64,000 nt of DNA from Blepharisma stoltei (GCA_914767885.1 CAJZBQ010000005.1:1100367-1164366); one strand, 5' to 3'; shown: positions 33,744 through 45,394, numbered from the stretch's first letter. Notes: generated from the letters alone by a model not told the origin. Numbers and translations: made by a program.

Positions 33744-35733
33744 ATGGCACAGTTTCCTTTAATAGCTATTCATCAGAGAAATATTGAAGAAATTTTTAAA
33801 GAAGAAGTGAAAGATATCTTTGAGTTCCTCATAACTAGACTCAGTATGTCCCCTTATATCCCAAATGGAATATACATAAAATGGCGGACGGCGACCGACC
33901 CACCCTCGCAGTGGTGGTTACCCATGTATATCCGGGCATGGTTTTTGGAGCCAAGAGTTAGCCCAACGACGTCTGGGACCTCGAAGCGAGAGGCCTAAGC
34001 GCAAAAGCCGCTGTTTTTGTGACCAAACCCATGGGCAGTTACTCGTGACTTCTTTTTACCAGCAGCGCTCAGCCCAGTGAGTGCCCGAAATGAGGCAGGG
34101 CGACTTACCTGCCTAAGCTGCTTTTGTGATTTGCCCCGAATGGCGAAAGCTGTTGAGTTCTTTCTCGGGATGACCGGAAAAGAGGGGAAGGCGAGTTAGA
34201 CAACTAAACGGGGGTCTCTCCAGTTTAAAAGGTACCCTTCAATGGGCAGATCTGGCAGACGACGCGGCAGTGTTGGCGTAAACTTAGGCGACGATCCAAG
34301 TTGGAAATGGAGACGGTCAGCAAAGCCGGTATAAGACGGCCCTTGACCTTCACCTCTACCGAGAAAACCGGGGATTTCGGCCCGGGCTTGGTGAACGCTC
34401 TGCCACCACACGGGAAACCGTGGAATGCTTCCTCGGACGTAGTGGGGACCTTAAATACCTAGCGTTAATCTAATCTAATCTAATCTAATATCCCAAATGA
34501 AATATTTTTTTCAGGGATCACCCTCAAAGATGGTTATAACTTATCTATAGGAAAAGCAGGGATCAATTCATACAATTTGGAAATTTTCCATTATAAACTT
34601 CTTGCAAAGCTTGAAAAGCACAGATGAAAAAATACAATCTTTCAGCAGATTAACCAAGATATTATAGAAAAAGAAGGAGAAATAGACGGCGATGAGCTGC
34701 AAATGAAAGCGAATTTGCTTTATGAATGCGATATTTTTGCGTTAAAGTACCAAAATCAAAATTGAGGAAATTTCCTAAATAAGCACTTATTAAATAATAT
34801 AGAGAAGGCATCTGCTGAGCTGCAGCCATTTGGAAGCTTCAAATTTTTTCCAAAGATTATGAACACTGATGGCAGAACCGTCACAGAGATCGGTAAATTC
34901 AAAATAATAGTTTTCCCTCAAACTATAACAAATATTGAAGATACATACCAACAAATAATTTTTGAAAAAGAGAAAAATAAAGCTTTGAGAAAAAAAATTT
35001 TTAATATTGATTATTCTTTCTTTTATGAATGCTTATTTTTCAAGACTATTCCAAATCTGATAAAATTCGATTGAGTAAAGATTAAAAGAGCTTAATGGAA
35101 ACGATGTCATTTTTACTTCTATGCAAAGATTTTCTGTGCATAATGGAAAGCCACATGGATATGGAGTAATTGAAACATCTGATATGAAATACACAGGACA
35201 GATTAATAATGGGAAATTTCATGGGAATGGCGTGATGATTTCAAGGAAAGAACATATTAAATATGAAGGGCACTTTGAGAATGGCTATTTTATTTATGGG
35301 AGTATTAGCACAATAAATGAAAGGTTTGATGAATGATGTTCCAGAAGAGATCCTTACAACCCTAACCAATGAATTAGCTATAGTTATTTTAATGTGGGAG
35401 AATTCCCTTTTGATCCCTTTGAAAAGGCTGAAAAAGAGTATACTAAAATATTTTCTGGAGAAAACAAAGAGTTAGAAGGAAATTTAATTGATGGTAAAAT
35501 CAATGGATGAGGGATTCGATATTTTAAAGGCCGAAAGTATATGGAAGGAGAGTTTATTAACTCAGACCTAAAGAAAGGCAAAATTTATTATTATGATGAC
35601 AGATATGGAATTATTGAAGAAAACGATTTCTATGCAGGCTAGAGTAAAAGACAGAACTAAAGAAAAATTGATTGTATATTACAATAAAAGATATGGAATT
35701 AGAAAGAGTCCGATAGATTTATTCGCATTATAA
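33744..35733 (+). CDS. MORN-repeat protein with unknown N-terminal domain
   Basis: About 446 residues once E4 (33868-34499) and a 16-nt intron (35075-35090) are removed. The N-terminal ~240 residues are unassigned (ELQPFGSFKFFPKI, then EIGKFKIIVFPQTITNIED). The C-terminal part carries MORN-type repeats: HNGKPHGYGVIE, YTGQINNGKFHGNGVMI, YEGHFENGYFIYGS, LEGNLIDGKINGWGIRYFKG, YMEGEFINSDLKKGKIYYYD. MORN repeats often act at membranes and the cytoskeleton. The frame meets TAG at 35640; a coding-like stretch with more MORN pattern (YYNKRYGIRKSPID) continues one base out of phase to TAA at 35733. So either the protein ends at 35642, or there is a one-base indel or +1 shift. Confidence 0.7.
33868..34499 (+). 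mobile_element. retroposon-like element E4 with (TAATC)n tail
   Basis: Perfect 12-bp target duplication ATATCCCAAATG (33856-33867, 34488-34499). The 5' edge GAATATACATAAAATGGCGG leads into a ~600-bp GC-rich body without long ORFs. The 3' edge is AATCTAATCTAATCTAAT. Duplication plus simple-repeat tail indicates target-primed reverse transcription of a SINE or short non-LTR element. Removal restores SPYIPNEIFFSG in the host. Confidence 0.9.
35075..35090 (+). other. 16-nt intron
   Basis: GTAAAGATTAAAAGAG in the MORN gene. Splicing connects IKFDW to LNGNDVIFTSMQRFSV, where the unspliced frame would stop. Confidence 0.75.
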
Positions 35734-35773
35734 AGTAAATAACTTATCTTTAAATAAACAACCCCTTAATAAA

Positions 35774-36991
35774 ATGAGAAAAGCAAACAAAAAAGAAAAC
35801 AAAGAGAACAGGCAAGACCAAGAAGACTTAAGCGAGTATAAAGTCGGAATGTTAGTTTTTGCACAAAATAAGCGTACTTTCTAGTCAGAAAAAGAGTGGC
35901 ACGATGCCAAAGTGATTGAAATCAGAAAAAACAAAAATTACGCCCACAACCCAGTTGAGCAGAACCTAGAGTTTTACGTCCACTATGAAGGCTTAAACAG
36001 GAGATGGGACGAATGGTGTGTTTACGAAAGAATCAAGCCTTGAAATGAAGCAGAGTCCAAAAGAGACAACTTCAATGGCCCAATAGTTGAAAACAACGAG
36101 CACGAAGGCTTAGATGAGCGAGACCTTGCCGAGCACGAAAGGCTGACAAAATTCAAAACAATTGATTTTATTGAAATCGGTAAATATCGCTGCGAAACCT
36201 GGTATTTTTCCCCGCTCCCAGACTCATTTCAAAATATAGATACACTTTACATTTGCGAATTTTGCTTATCTTTTTTTAGATATAAAACAGAACTCATAAG
36301 GCATGCTAGCCGATGCAATCTTTTGCATCCAATGGGAAATGAAATATATAGAGAAGGCAATGTGTCAGTTTTTGAGGTCGACGGGGCACGAAATCCTTGC
36401 TATTGTGAAAATCTTTGTTATATTTCTAAGCTATTTTTGGATCATAAAACGCTCAGATATGATGTTGTGCCTTTTCTATTTTATGTCCTTACAGAAATTG
36501 ATGAATTTGGCTGCCATTTTGCGGGATATTTTTCCAAGCAGAAAGAAGACCCTGTAGAGCCAACAAAATATAATTTATCGTGTATTTTAGTTATGCCGTT
36601 TATGCAGAGAAAAGGGTTTGGGAAGTTTTTGATTAGTTTTTCTTATGAGTTGTCTAGGAAAGAACAAAAAATGGGGACCCCGGAAAGACCATTGAGCGAT
36701 TTAGGCCATGCTTCGTATTTCAGCTGGTGGAGTGCAGAAATTATAAAATGCTTGGAAGACAGCCAAGGGCAAAACTTGTCCATTAATGATATTTCCCAGA
36801 AAACTTATATTGAGCCTGCAGATGTGCTGGAAGTCTTGGAAAAACTTCATATCCTGAGATATTCCCAAGGAAACCATGTTCTTTATACAAACCCAGACTT
36901 TCTGACGCATTTAATGAAAACCACAGGAAATCCAGGTCGAAGAGTTTTGCCTGAGAATTTGCATTGGACTCCTCTGAGACTTATTCAATAA
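35774..36991 (+). CDS. MYST-family histone acetyltransferase (Esa1/Tip60-like)
   Basis: 400 residues. A basic N-terminus is followed by a chromo-barrel (YKVGMLVFAQNKQKEWHDAK, LEFYVHYEGLNRRWDEWCVY), which becomes continuous only after splicing a 15-nt intron at 35874-35888. The MYST domain has the C2HC finger (YICEFCLSFF...ELIRHASRC), HPMGNEIYREGNVSVFEVDG, the catalytic Cys region NLSCILVMPFMQRKGFGKFL with the acetyl-CoA loop Q-R-K-G-F-G-K, and the catalytic Glu in GTPERPLSDLG. Chromo-barrel plus MYST is the Esa1/Tip60/MOF layout, so it likely acetylates histone H4 in the nucleus. The final winged-helix part is present. TGA=Trp in RIKPWNEA. Confidence 0.95.
35874..35888 (+). other. 15-nt intron
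   Basis: GTACTTTCTAGTCAG; contains an in-frame TAG. Splicing gives QNKQKEWHDAK inside the chromo-barrel of the MYST protein. Confidence 0.9.
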
Positions 36992-37002
36992 TAATATTAA
37001 AG

Positions 37003-38199
37003 TTAATAAAATAAGCCAATTATTTCAATAATGCTTAGAAAACCTATCCAAATCCCAAAAATACTTTTGTGGGCTCCTGGATCGTCCATCTTCAAATATA
37101 TTAAAAGGGGGAAAATAAGGCAGATTATAAGATTTGATAACTGCAATAAGAATTTTATTTGATCCAAAATATTAGAGCACATTATACAAAGCAATAATGC
37201 GAATCCAACAAGTCAATAAGAAATTTTGTCATGGTTTACTTTTTCATCATCAAAGTGAATTCCATGAATTATTTGCACCCAGCATAATTTTGCGACGTGG
37301 AGCAGCAATAAAGTTAAAAAAATCAATGATATTGCAATACCAGCAACCCCAATGGCCATAGTTGGGCTAAATGACTCAGAAATATTTTCATTTGATATGC
37401 TAAAGTAAATTAATGACAGATTACCCATTTTTCCAATATGGAAAATGGATCCTAAAATTGAAGTTACAGAAAATAAAATAAGAGCTGTAATTAGCACCAA
37501 TACAGCAGACTTTCTGATAATACGTGGACTATTAGATTCTCTATAAATCATTGGAAGGCATATAGTAGCCGCAAAAGCATCTACTGAATTCCAAACAATC
37601 TCGAGCTGTCCAACGTCATTTCATTCGCTTCACCAGACAACTTTAGGATTTATTTTCCCTTCATTTATATATAAAAGAGTTACTAATAGCAAATAATTCC
37701 ATAAAATGATAGAAAATATTGGTAAATATTTTAGGCTAAAAAGCATTTTTAGCTTCCCAAAAAGAAGTAGAGGGATACTGATTATAATCAAAATAATGAA
37801 TCTGTCTAATAGGAAAATATCATCATTGCCATAATTTTTGGTTTTTAAAATTCCTACTTGAGTGAGATCAAACCTTATTAGTGAAATTATTTTTACTTGA
37901 TGATTGCATATTAGAATCATCGAGTACAAAAGCATGTTGATTAAAGCAAACTTAGCAGCTTTGTTTCCATAATAGAAATTGACACACCCTCCATAATTCA
38001 AGTTCCCAGTGTCTTCGCAAGCAGATATGAATGAGAAATATATGATATAAAATGTTCCTGCAACTAAAAAATAGGTGACAAGACTAGGAATTATACCTAC
38101 TTTGGAGACTGAAGAAGGTAAGACTAGAATTCCTCCTCCAATCGTAAAAGCGTAAAATACAAAAAAGGTAGGTCAAAATCTTTTGGATTCTCTATTCAT
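37003..38199 (-). CDS. amino-acid transporter, AAAP/SLC38-like (copy 1)
   Basis: 398 residues with about ten hydrophobic segments. The start MNRESKRFWPTFFVFYAFTI leads to the AAAP hallmark GGGILVLPSSVSKVG (unwound first helix). Others include FYIIYFSFISACED, ILICNHQVKIISLI, ILFGKLKMLFSLKYLPIFSI, VWNSVDAFAATICLPM, and a late ISLIFLTLLLLHVAKLCWVQ. The family moves amino acids with protons or sodium across plasma or lysosomal membranes. TGA supplies several Trp (RFWPT, VVWWSEWND). No insert. It lies head to tail with a close paralogue at 38478-39677, a tandem duplication. The substrate is unknown. Confidence 0.85.
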
Positions 38200-38477
38200 T
38201 TAAATATTATATGATAGAAAATTCAATAAAAAAATTTAAAAGTATACAGTCTATATTATTAGATGCTCTGCATAAAAAAAATTGTAAAAGGCGAACTTCG
38301 GTTATAGGGATTAAAGGATACTAATAGGTTAAATTATAAAAAATTACGATATGTCAGACCTCTTATAGAAAGATCAAAAGAGAATGCAAATTAATAATAC
38401 TTATCAAAAATTTCAGAAGTAGTTAAGTCCTAACAAAGAATTTCTCCTATATGTTTAAAACGCTATTTTCATATTTA

Positions 38478-39677
38478 TTAATAAAATAAACCGATTATTT
38501 CAATGATACTTAGAAAACTAATCCAGACCCCAAAAATAATTTTGTGGACTCCAGGATCACCCATCTTCAGATATATTAAAAGGGGGAAAATGAGACAGAT
38601 TACAAGATTCGATATTTGCATTGAGTATTTTATTTGGTTTAGAATATTTGAGCATACAATGAAAATTAATATCACGAATCCAACCAACCAAAAGGAAATT
38701 TTATCATGATTTACTTTTTCATTGTCAAAGGAAATCCCGTGAATTATTTGCACCCAGCATAATTTCGCTATATGTAGCAGCAATAAAGTAGAAAATATTA
38801 ATGATATTGCAATACCAAAAATCCCAATCGCCATAGTTATACTAAATTGTTCAGAAAGATTTTCTTTTGAAATGCCGAAGTAAATTAATTGCAAATTATC
38901 AATACTCCCAACATAAAAAATAGATCCTAAGAGTGCGGTCACAGAAAACAAAATGAGAACGGTAAATAGCACTAATCTAACAGCTTCTCTGATAATATAA
39001 GGGTCGTTGCACTCCTTATGCACTCTTGGAAGGCACTGAATTGCAGCAAAAGCATCAACAGAGTTTCAAACAATCTCTAACTGCCCAAGGTCATTTCATT
39101 GGCTGCTAAATCAAACAATTTTTGGTTCAGTTTTCCCATCTGCTATGACATAAACAGTTAGTAATATTAAATAAACCCATACAACGATGGAAAATACTGG
39201 GAAGTATTTTAGGCTAAACATCATTTCTAATTTTCCAAAAAGAATTAGAGGGATGCTGATTATAATCAAGATAATATATTTGTCTAAAAGAAAAAAGTCA
39301 TCACTCTCGTAATTTTTGGCATCTAAAATTCCTACCCAAGTGAGATCGAACCTGATTAATGAAATTATTCTTACTTGATGATTGCATATAAGAATCATAC
39401 AATGAAAAAGCATGGTGATCAGAGCTAATTTTGCAACTTTGCTATTATAATAGGAATTGATGCATCCTCCATAGTTGAGATTCGAAGTCTCTTCACAAGC
39501 ATATATAAATGAAAAATATATGATGTAAAATGTGCCTGCAATTAAAAAAAATGTGACCAAACTTGGAATGATTCCGACTTTTGAAGATGAATCAGGCAAG
39601 CTTAAAGTTCCTCCTCCAATCGTAAAAGCACAAAAAATGCAAAAAGTTGGCCAAAGCTTGTTAGACTCCATGTCCAT
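38478..39677 (-). CDS. amino-acid transporter, AAAP/SLC38-like (copy 2)
   Basis: 399 residues, collinear with copy 1 downstream and clearly similar throughout (FTIGGGTLSLPDSSSKVGII, LICNHQVRIISLIRFDLTWV, GQLEIVWNSVDAFAAIQCLP, LLHIAKLCWVQIIHGISFDN). The ATG at 39677 (MDMESNKLWPTFCIF) is preferred over the upstream open stretch, which has no ATG. Both stops are TAA after IIEIIGLFY. Differences are spread evenly, so the duplication is not recent. The MITE- and retroposon-rich stretch begins farther right, and neither copy is interrupted. Confidence 0.85.
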
Positions 39678-41064
39678 TAAAGTATTATAAGTTAAGCAAA
39701 ATTTCAATTAAATTTCTTGAGAAATATAGAATCTATATTATTAAAATATCCTATATAAGAGATAAAAGTAGTTTTTATAAGGATAAAATATACTCTTTTA
39801 GAGAATACAGCTAATTCAGCTTGCCTATAATTTATTGTGCTCTCTATGTGAACTGACTTTCCTTATAAGTTTGTTTTAATCCGAAGTCAAAGAAATTGGA
39901 TATTTAAAGGTTAATAGAATCCAAATTAAAAAAGTAAAAATACACACAATAAATTTCTAAATAATATAGAGAGGCACTGTTAATATTAATTTTTATAGTT
40001 AATTGTAGGATCTATAAAATTTATATTTTATATTAATTATTTTATATTTATGAAAAGAAGTAATATATAAATAATTTATATTGTTATAAGAAAATAATTT
40101 TCTGAATTGGTTGCCGAAATCAATGATACTCCATTTAATAGGTAATTATGGAAAATAGCCTTTTTAAACCTCTTGAGCATCAAATCTAGTCTATGAATAA
40201 GTCTTGCTTCACAGGAAAAGGAGAATATAAATAAAATCCATGCCATTTATTACATTCTTTAAGTTATTTAGTGCAGAATAAACCTAGATGCAAAGCTCGC
40301 CTGAAAAAAAATTAGCAATAGATATTATGGGCGCTTTTATAAATTAAAAACTTTCTGTTGTATAAGCTTTGGAAGAAGGCCTTATTCTCTAATATATTAT
40401 TAATTCTGTGAAAAAAGTGAATGATTTGATATTATACAAGATATAGTTAAACAATCACATGCAGGTACTCAAGATTATTCATTTTCAAGCCAGAGATGCA
40501 TTCTAAGGGCAAATTTTTGAGAATCCTAATCTAAATGATATTCACGCTCACTAGCTAAGCTAAGCAATATTATTTTGCAAAAAGTTGAATTACAAAGAGC
40601 CATAGTCAATAAAAGGAGAACTCTCATAATGATCATTTTGTCGACGGTTTAACTTAGCTTGTATTTTATGATTAAGTGTCTAATTTATCTAAAAGATCTC
40701 TTTCCCAGCTGAGTTTGCCAAGCAATGCAGAGATATGATCCCTATCAGGCTTTAAGGAATTTGATGGCTTTGATTTCAATTAGATCTAGAAAGCAGTTTG
40801 GGTCCTTTAATCATCAAAAGCAGTTGGCAAGTGCTCTTTGGTGCAGCATAGAGATTGACCCAGCTCTCTATGAACTGAAATGCATAAAAATAGTGGAAGT
40901 TCAATAAGCATCATCCCCTTTTGAACTCAAAGCGTTATAAATGGTTATTACGTAAAAAAAAGATTAAGAAAATTTTAGAAAAATAAAATAGGTCTGAAAA
41001 TTGCAATAAAATATATCTGTGATAAAAGACACCCTATCTTATAGCCTGCACTAATCTGTTGACT
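39678..41064. other. intergenic with possible decayed gene (~40130-40907)
   Basis: About 1.4 kb. The first third is AT-rich spacer. From ~40130 short open runs in shifting frames look formerly coding (KPLEHQI, VQNKPRCKARLKKN, HFQARDAF, NPNLNDIHAH), ending in a 60-codon open + frame at 40725-40907 (MQRYDPYQALRNLMALISIR to VEVQ). Stops and shifts are frequent. I cannot name the ancestor; an unprocessed gene with several small inserts is also possible. Confidence 0.3.
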
Positions 41065-41925
41065 TTATTTATATTTAATGTGATTGATTATTAAATTTTG
41101 TTGAATTGTTCCGATATAGATCATTCCTTCTACATTGAAATCAAATCTATAGAGTTCTGAGTTAATAATGAAATAAAGAGAATTTTTATAAAAATCAAAG
41201 TACTTGAAAAGCATGTGGGCATTTTTGGAATGCTGAGATATTGAAAATCTACAAAACTCCTCTCATGTTTTGAAACAATCTTTTGTAATATAGATTTTTT
41301 CACTTAAAGAATCAAATAAATAGATTTTCCCGCCCATTTTGCATAAAAATTTTTCACTTCTCCTCTCTAAGTCCATGTTGATTTCGGAGTAAGAATTAGA
41401 AATAATATCATACTCAAAAATTGATCCAGACTGTTTTCCTGTCAAATAGATTCTATCATTAAATCCAACGCATGAAATCATATCAAGCTTGAAAGGTAAT
41501 GACGCTAAAGCCTTTCATCTATTTTTGTGTAAATTAAGTTTTTTTGCTGATGTAGCTTTGCATTCAATATTTGGCATTCCAAATGAGAAAATTTCGCCTT
41601 TATAATAGCAAAAATCATTGAACAGAAGCTTATTTTTTTTCCGAAAACTGGGAAATTTAAAATTGTCATTAAAAATCGCTGAGCCATACCTAGGGTGATT
41701 GAGGATTCCTCAGTAGATATTGCTGTTTGGGAGAATAGATTTTCTGCCTAGAGTAAATCGTGTAGCCTGCTCAGTAATTGATAGGCTATTTAAGTCTATT
41801 CGCTTGATATATGATATGGTATGAGAATGAAAAACACAGCACCAAAGATATTGGGACTCTATTTCTTGCTCGTCAATATCTTGCTTTAATTGTAATTTAT
41901 GAAGCATATTTATGCTAAATTCCAT
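41065..41925 (-). CDS. kelch-like beta-propeller protein
   Basis: 286 residues, first in-frame ATG at 41925 (MEFSINMLHKLQLKQDIDEQ). A short helical start is followed by repeated blades of the kind TRFTLGRKSILPNSNIYW, CYYKGEIFSFGMPNIE, SCVGFNDRIYLTGKQSGSIF, MGGKIYLFDSLSEKIYI and NSLYFIINSELYRFDFN, matching the degenerate kelch-like propellers common in heterotrichs; the C-terminus of the kinase gene at 58.5 kb has the same kind of blades. TGA=Trp three times. Upstream ~90 bases are open without ATG, so an N-terminal exon or insert may be missing. Binding partner unknown. Confidence 0.65.
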
Positions 41926-42659
41926 TAGCAGTTCTCAGATTGTGCTAATTCCAGCTAAATATTCAGAATTTAATATGCAAAAATGCTTCAGTATTTGGAC
42001 TTGCAGTATTATAATAGCCAATTGAAAATATTTTTGCTTCAATTATGCTTTGATTATAAGTCTTTTATGAATTATATTGCAATTATCTTTTTAAATACTA
42101 TGGGAGTTCAAATCTTATGAAAGATTTAGCGTTTTATTCAATTTATAATAAAATATTGAAATTTTTAAAATCTAATTACTTGCTCCCCCTAATGGCTAGC
42201 GAGTAAAACCGCTGTAAGAAATCTTTTTTGGGATAAATTAGTCTCCTCTGTAGTCGAAAAAAATGTTTATATACATGAATTTTTATATAATTAATAGTTA
42301 TTTATGGCGCGTTTATTAGTAGTAAATTATAATAGCCATGGTTGTTCAGTTTAAAAAGAGTTTAGGAATATTCAAAACTTTACATGTGGCAAGAAGTCAG
42401 GATTGCAAAAATTTTAGAAATCTTTTTTGCCTACCATAATAATTTGTTGTAAACGGTTATGATCCAGATTGGGAAGCCTAAATAATTTCTGATAGAAAAA
42501 ATATTTGTTTTCTTGCTACATAAGTAATATATCTAAGTTTTTTTTTTCGAATTCAAAATTGAAATTTACAGCAGCATTTTTGCTTACATATAAATAGCTT
42601 TTTACTAAGTTTAACTGTTTAATAAATTTAAAACTTTGTATCTAATTATACTAACTTTT
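41926..42659. other. intergenic with decayed MITE family 1 end (~42180-42240)
   Basis: TTGCTCCCCCTAATGGCTAG followed by CGAGTAAAACC and ATCTTTTTTGGG parallels the outer end of a family-1 MITE (CTCCCC...GAGCGAACAAAACC...CATTTTTTG). The other end is not found. The rest is AT-rich spacer. Confidence 0.4.
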
Positions 42660-45250
42660 TTATTGATCCAATAAATTCTCTATAAGTGTTGCTTCATAGT
42701 AAATAACCGAATTTCTCTGGTCATCTATATGGTTCTTTATCCACCTAGCTGTGTTTTGATCATCAAAATCCAAAACAATCATATCCATCCCTATCTGTTT
42801 CCTCAATCCTAAAATCAAGCTCTTCTTATCACTATTACTGATTTCCGCATCCACATATTTTAAATGGATCATCAATTCGACTTTCGCAAAATTAATTTTC
42901 ATCGGATCAGGCTCAACTAAAATGAAATATTTTGGGTCTTCAACAAAATATTTGACACCCATTGAGTTTCCTCTTTTCATTATGCATCTTTCGCACATCC
43001 TGTCACCCATTTCATATGTTTCGTTTACTTTTCAGGTCTCTTCTTGCTCTTTGTAGAGCAAATTTTTTATTGCATCTGTGATTGCCTGATCTAAAAAAGC
43101 AGGAGAATAGTCTGACCTGCATTTTTCGAATAAATTATAAATTTGGGAGCTTATGTTTGTATTGCTGTTTTGCTCTGCTGAGATAGGCTCTTCTTCTGAT
43201 TTCTCTGTGAGAAGGCCATTAGCTAAAAGGAATTCCTTTGCAACTCATTTATTTGACAATAGGCTGTAAATTAATAGTAAATAAAATGGTTTAAAGCCGT
43301 TTGATCCCTCTGCACGCTTGCGAACACCAGAGCCTGCTTGCAGGAGGGAATTCAGTCGCGTGAACAATATCTCAATATCCGAGATCTAGGGCTTGCACCG
43401 ATATCCGTGAGTCTCGACGGGTTAGGAAGATTCCTCTTGCTCCATATCATTCAAGTGCTAGTAGCCCGATAACTCCTGCCAGCCACCTTGAGAGGAGCTG
43501 AAACCCAGAAAAAAGAACCACAGCCTTCCGGAACTGGTAGGAAAAGGACTCGTGGCCCAAAAGCATTCGAATAACTATTACCTGGACTGGAATAGCGGCC
43601 AGCTGACTCCCAAGGTTTACCCATCCCATACAGCCGCTCTTGGAAGCTAAGGGTTAGGATTAAAGGGCCTGAACCTTGGCTTAGGCGACTTTGGTGCCCA
43701 AAGTGATTTATCTTCAAGGACATATTTCATCTCCACCACCATATTTATTATTTAATTAATAGTAAGGAAAGGGTAATTAGGGTGCTATCTTTTGATCTTA
43801 AAAATGCATATAAATCGCTTCTTATAGGATTTGGTAAAGAATTTGATGTGATTTGCAGATAACTTAAAGAATTTATGAAATATCAATATCTTTCCTCTTT
43901 TTGTTCGTTTTTTCGTCTTTGGATTTCTACCAAAGGTTCAGGATTTAAAGCTAAATTGAGCACAGAACTTTCAAGATTCTCAGAAAATAAAATATAAGCT
44001 AGCTCTCCTTTCATGAGTTTAAATTTTTTTTTCCTCACATAGGATTTTTTTTTAAAAAAATTAATCTGAAAACACAAAATAAATTACAAAATTTGTATAT
44101 TAGATTATACTTAATATTACAATATGTTTTAAATTAAATATGATTAGCTATCTTTTATAATAATCATTTATCTGTTTATCAAAATATTTTATATCAATAA
44201 ATTCTGGATCGCTTATATTAATTTCCAAAATGAAAGACTTTTCCAGTTGCTTGTTCACTAAGAGAGAAGGAGTAGGCAATTTTGCACGATTGAATATTTT
44301 ATTATTTTCATGATTTGGCTTGCTAAAAATAAAGAAACCGGAATTGAAGTTTGATATTCTTTTCTTTCTATAGCTCCAATTCCTCCTACAATTACCGGAA
44401 ACATAGCAATTTTCATGAAATAGTCAGCAAGTTCCTTATTGAATTCTTCTCTCCCTATTTCAAATATATCATTCACATATAACAAATTATCAAGATTATC
44501 TGTAATAATATTAGTTGCACCTTCAAAATCAATTTTCGAATTAATTCTCCCATTCAAGCCAATTCATTCTTCTCTAATAGAAGATACTAAACAGTTAAAA
44601 AACCCCGACTCAATTATGTATTCTGATATCCTGGGATCTTCCACTACTTATATATTACACTTTAAGATAGTCAAAATCACTGTCCTTGCCCCAGTCCTTA
44701 TCATTGCTTCTTTATAATTCAAAAACATAAGTGCTCCTGTATATAATCTAAATTCCTTTTCAATTATAAAAATTTGTAATAAAACTGGGTCAAGATTTAT
44801 TGCAATTCCTTTCAGCAGCGATAAATAGTTTTCAATGATTTCGTCATCTGTAAAGTCAAAAGGATAACTTACAATTTCTGCATAGAATTGAGTCTTTAGT
44901 AAAAAGATGAGACTTTCTATTTGGCTTAAGTTATGAATTAGCATATTTGCAGTCTGGATGAGCTGGATAGAAACTTCTCGATTGTTTTGAAGAAATAAAA
45001 TCTTTATTAATAGAGATTCCATAGCATTGACGCGGAAATATCTATTTATGGAATACTGAAAAAAAGTGTGATGATTTTGCTCGCTTCATATTAAACCTTC
45101 CCCGATTGTCCGAAGTAACTCGACTACTTGAGGAGAGTTTTCATTAGTGATTTCTTCGACTCTGCTCAAATCTCGGTGCTTTGATCTTGGTAAGAATTAC
45201 TGGAAGATTTCGATTGAAAATTTTGTTTTTCCGGACCATTTTCCTAACAT
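42660..45250 (-). CDS. CLEC16A/Ema-like FPL-domain protein
   Basis: About 635 residues. The N-terminus (MLGKWSGKTKFSIEIFQ) and the FPL region match CLEC16A: VVELLRTIGEGLIWSEQN, SIQLIQTANMLIHNLSQIES, YPFDFTDDEIIENYLSLLKG, EKEFRLYTGALMFLNYKEAM, then LLYVNDIFEIG and SLFLASQIMKIIK. CLEC16A/Ema works in endosome and autophagy traffic. Two 15-nt introns remove in-frame stops (45186-45200, 44644-44658). Two inserts must also go: E5 (43281-43765), which joins ITLSLLLIYSLLSNKW, and a probable IES (43997-44150). A 14-nt TA-bounded stretch at 44259-44272 breaks the frame; deleting it gives VQNCLVNKQLEKSF, matching the family. With these removed the gene is a whole number of codons. Confidence 0.85.
43281..43765. 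mobile_element. retroposon-like element E5
   Basis: A 485-bp insert with a perfect 12-bp direct repeat AATTAATAGTAA (43269-43280, 43754-43765), containing TA. The 5' edge ATAAAATGGTTTAAAGCC resembles E4 and E8. GC-rich. A stretch with CTTGGAAGCTAAGGGTTAGG recalls the conserved middle of 5S rRNA, so a 5S-derived promoter is conceivable but weak. Removal restores the CLEC16A-like frame. Confidence 0.8.
43997..44150. mobile_element. probable AT-rich IES (154 bp)
   Basis: Separates two clearly CLEC16A-like halves and is A/T-rich with stops. TA-to-TA removal joins NDYYKR to YILFSENLESS in frame. Inverted ends are weak and several TA choices exist, so borders are approximate. Confidence 0.5.
44259..44272. 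other. 14-nt TA-bounded frame-breaking insertion
   Basis: On the minus strand TACTCCTTCTCTCT followed by TA. Without it the CLEC16A-like protein reads straight through (QNCLVNKQLEK). It is not a GT..AG intron. Confidence 0.5.
44644..44658 (-). other. 15-nt intron
   Basis: Minus strand GTAATATATAAGTAG, containing an in-frame TAA; splicing gives LTILKLEDPRISEYI. Confidence 0.85.
45186..45200 (-). other. 15-nt intron
   Basis: Minus strand GTAATTCTTACCAAG, containing an in-frame TAA; splicing gives IEIFQSKHRDLSRVEE in the N-terminus of the CLEC16A-like protein. Confidence 0.85.
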
Positions 45251-45394
45251 TTTATAGCGGTAAGAATCATAATTAGGCTTGTTATACTAATAATATAAAT
45301 TATTTTATGATTAAAATAATAATTCAAATGCCAATAGCACGAAAAAACCCATTTCATAAGATTATATTAATCAGGTATTAATATTTATTATTTA

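Noticed and set aside
33880-34450. Bacterial contamination suspected from the GC-rich block in the MORN gene
   Set aside because: Bounded by a perfect 12-bp duplication with a (TAATC)n tail shared with other inserts, so it is a resident retroposon.
35882-35884. In-frame TAG in the MYST acetyltransferase, first read as a nonsense codon
   Set aside because: It lies inside a 15-nt GT..AG intron whose removal completes the chromo-barrel.
43284-43760. 5S rRNA gene suspected from CTTGGAAGCTAAGGGTTAGG
   Set aside because: Only the central block resembles 5S; flanks do not fold as 5S, and the region is a bounded insert (E5).
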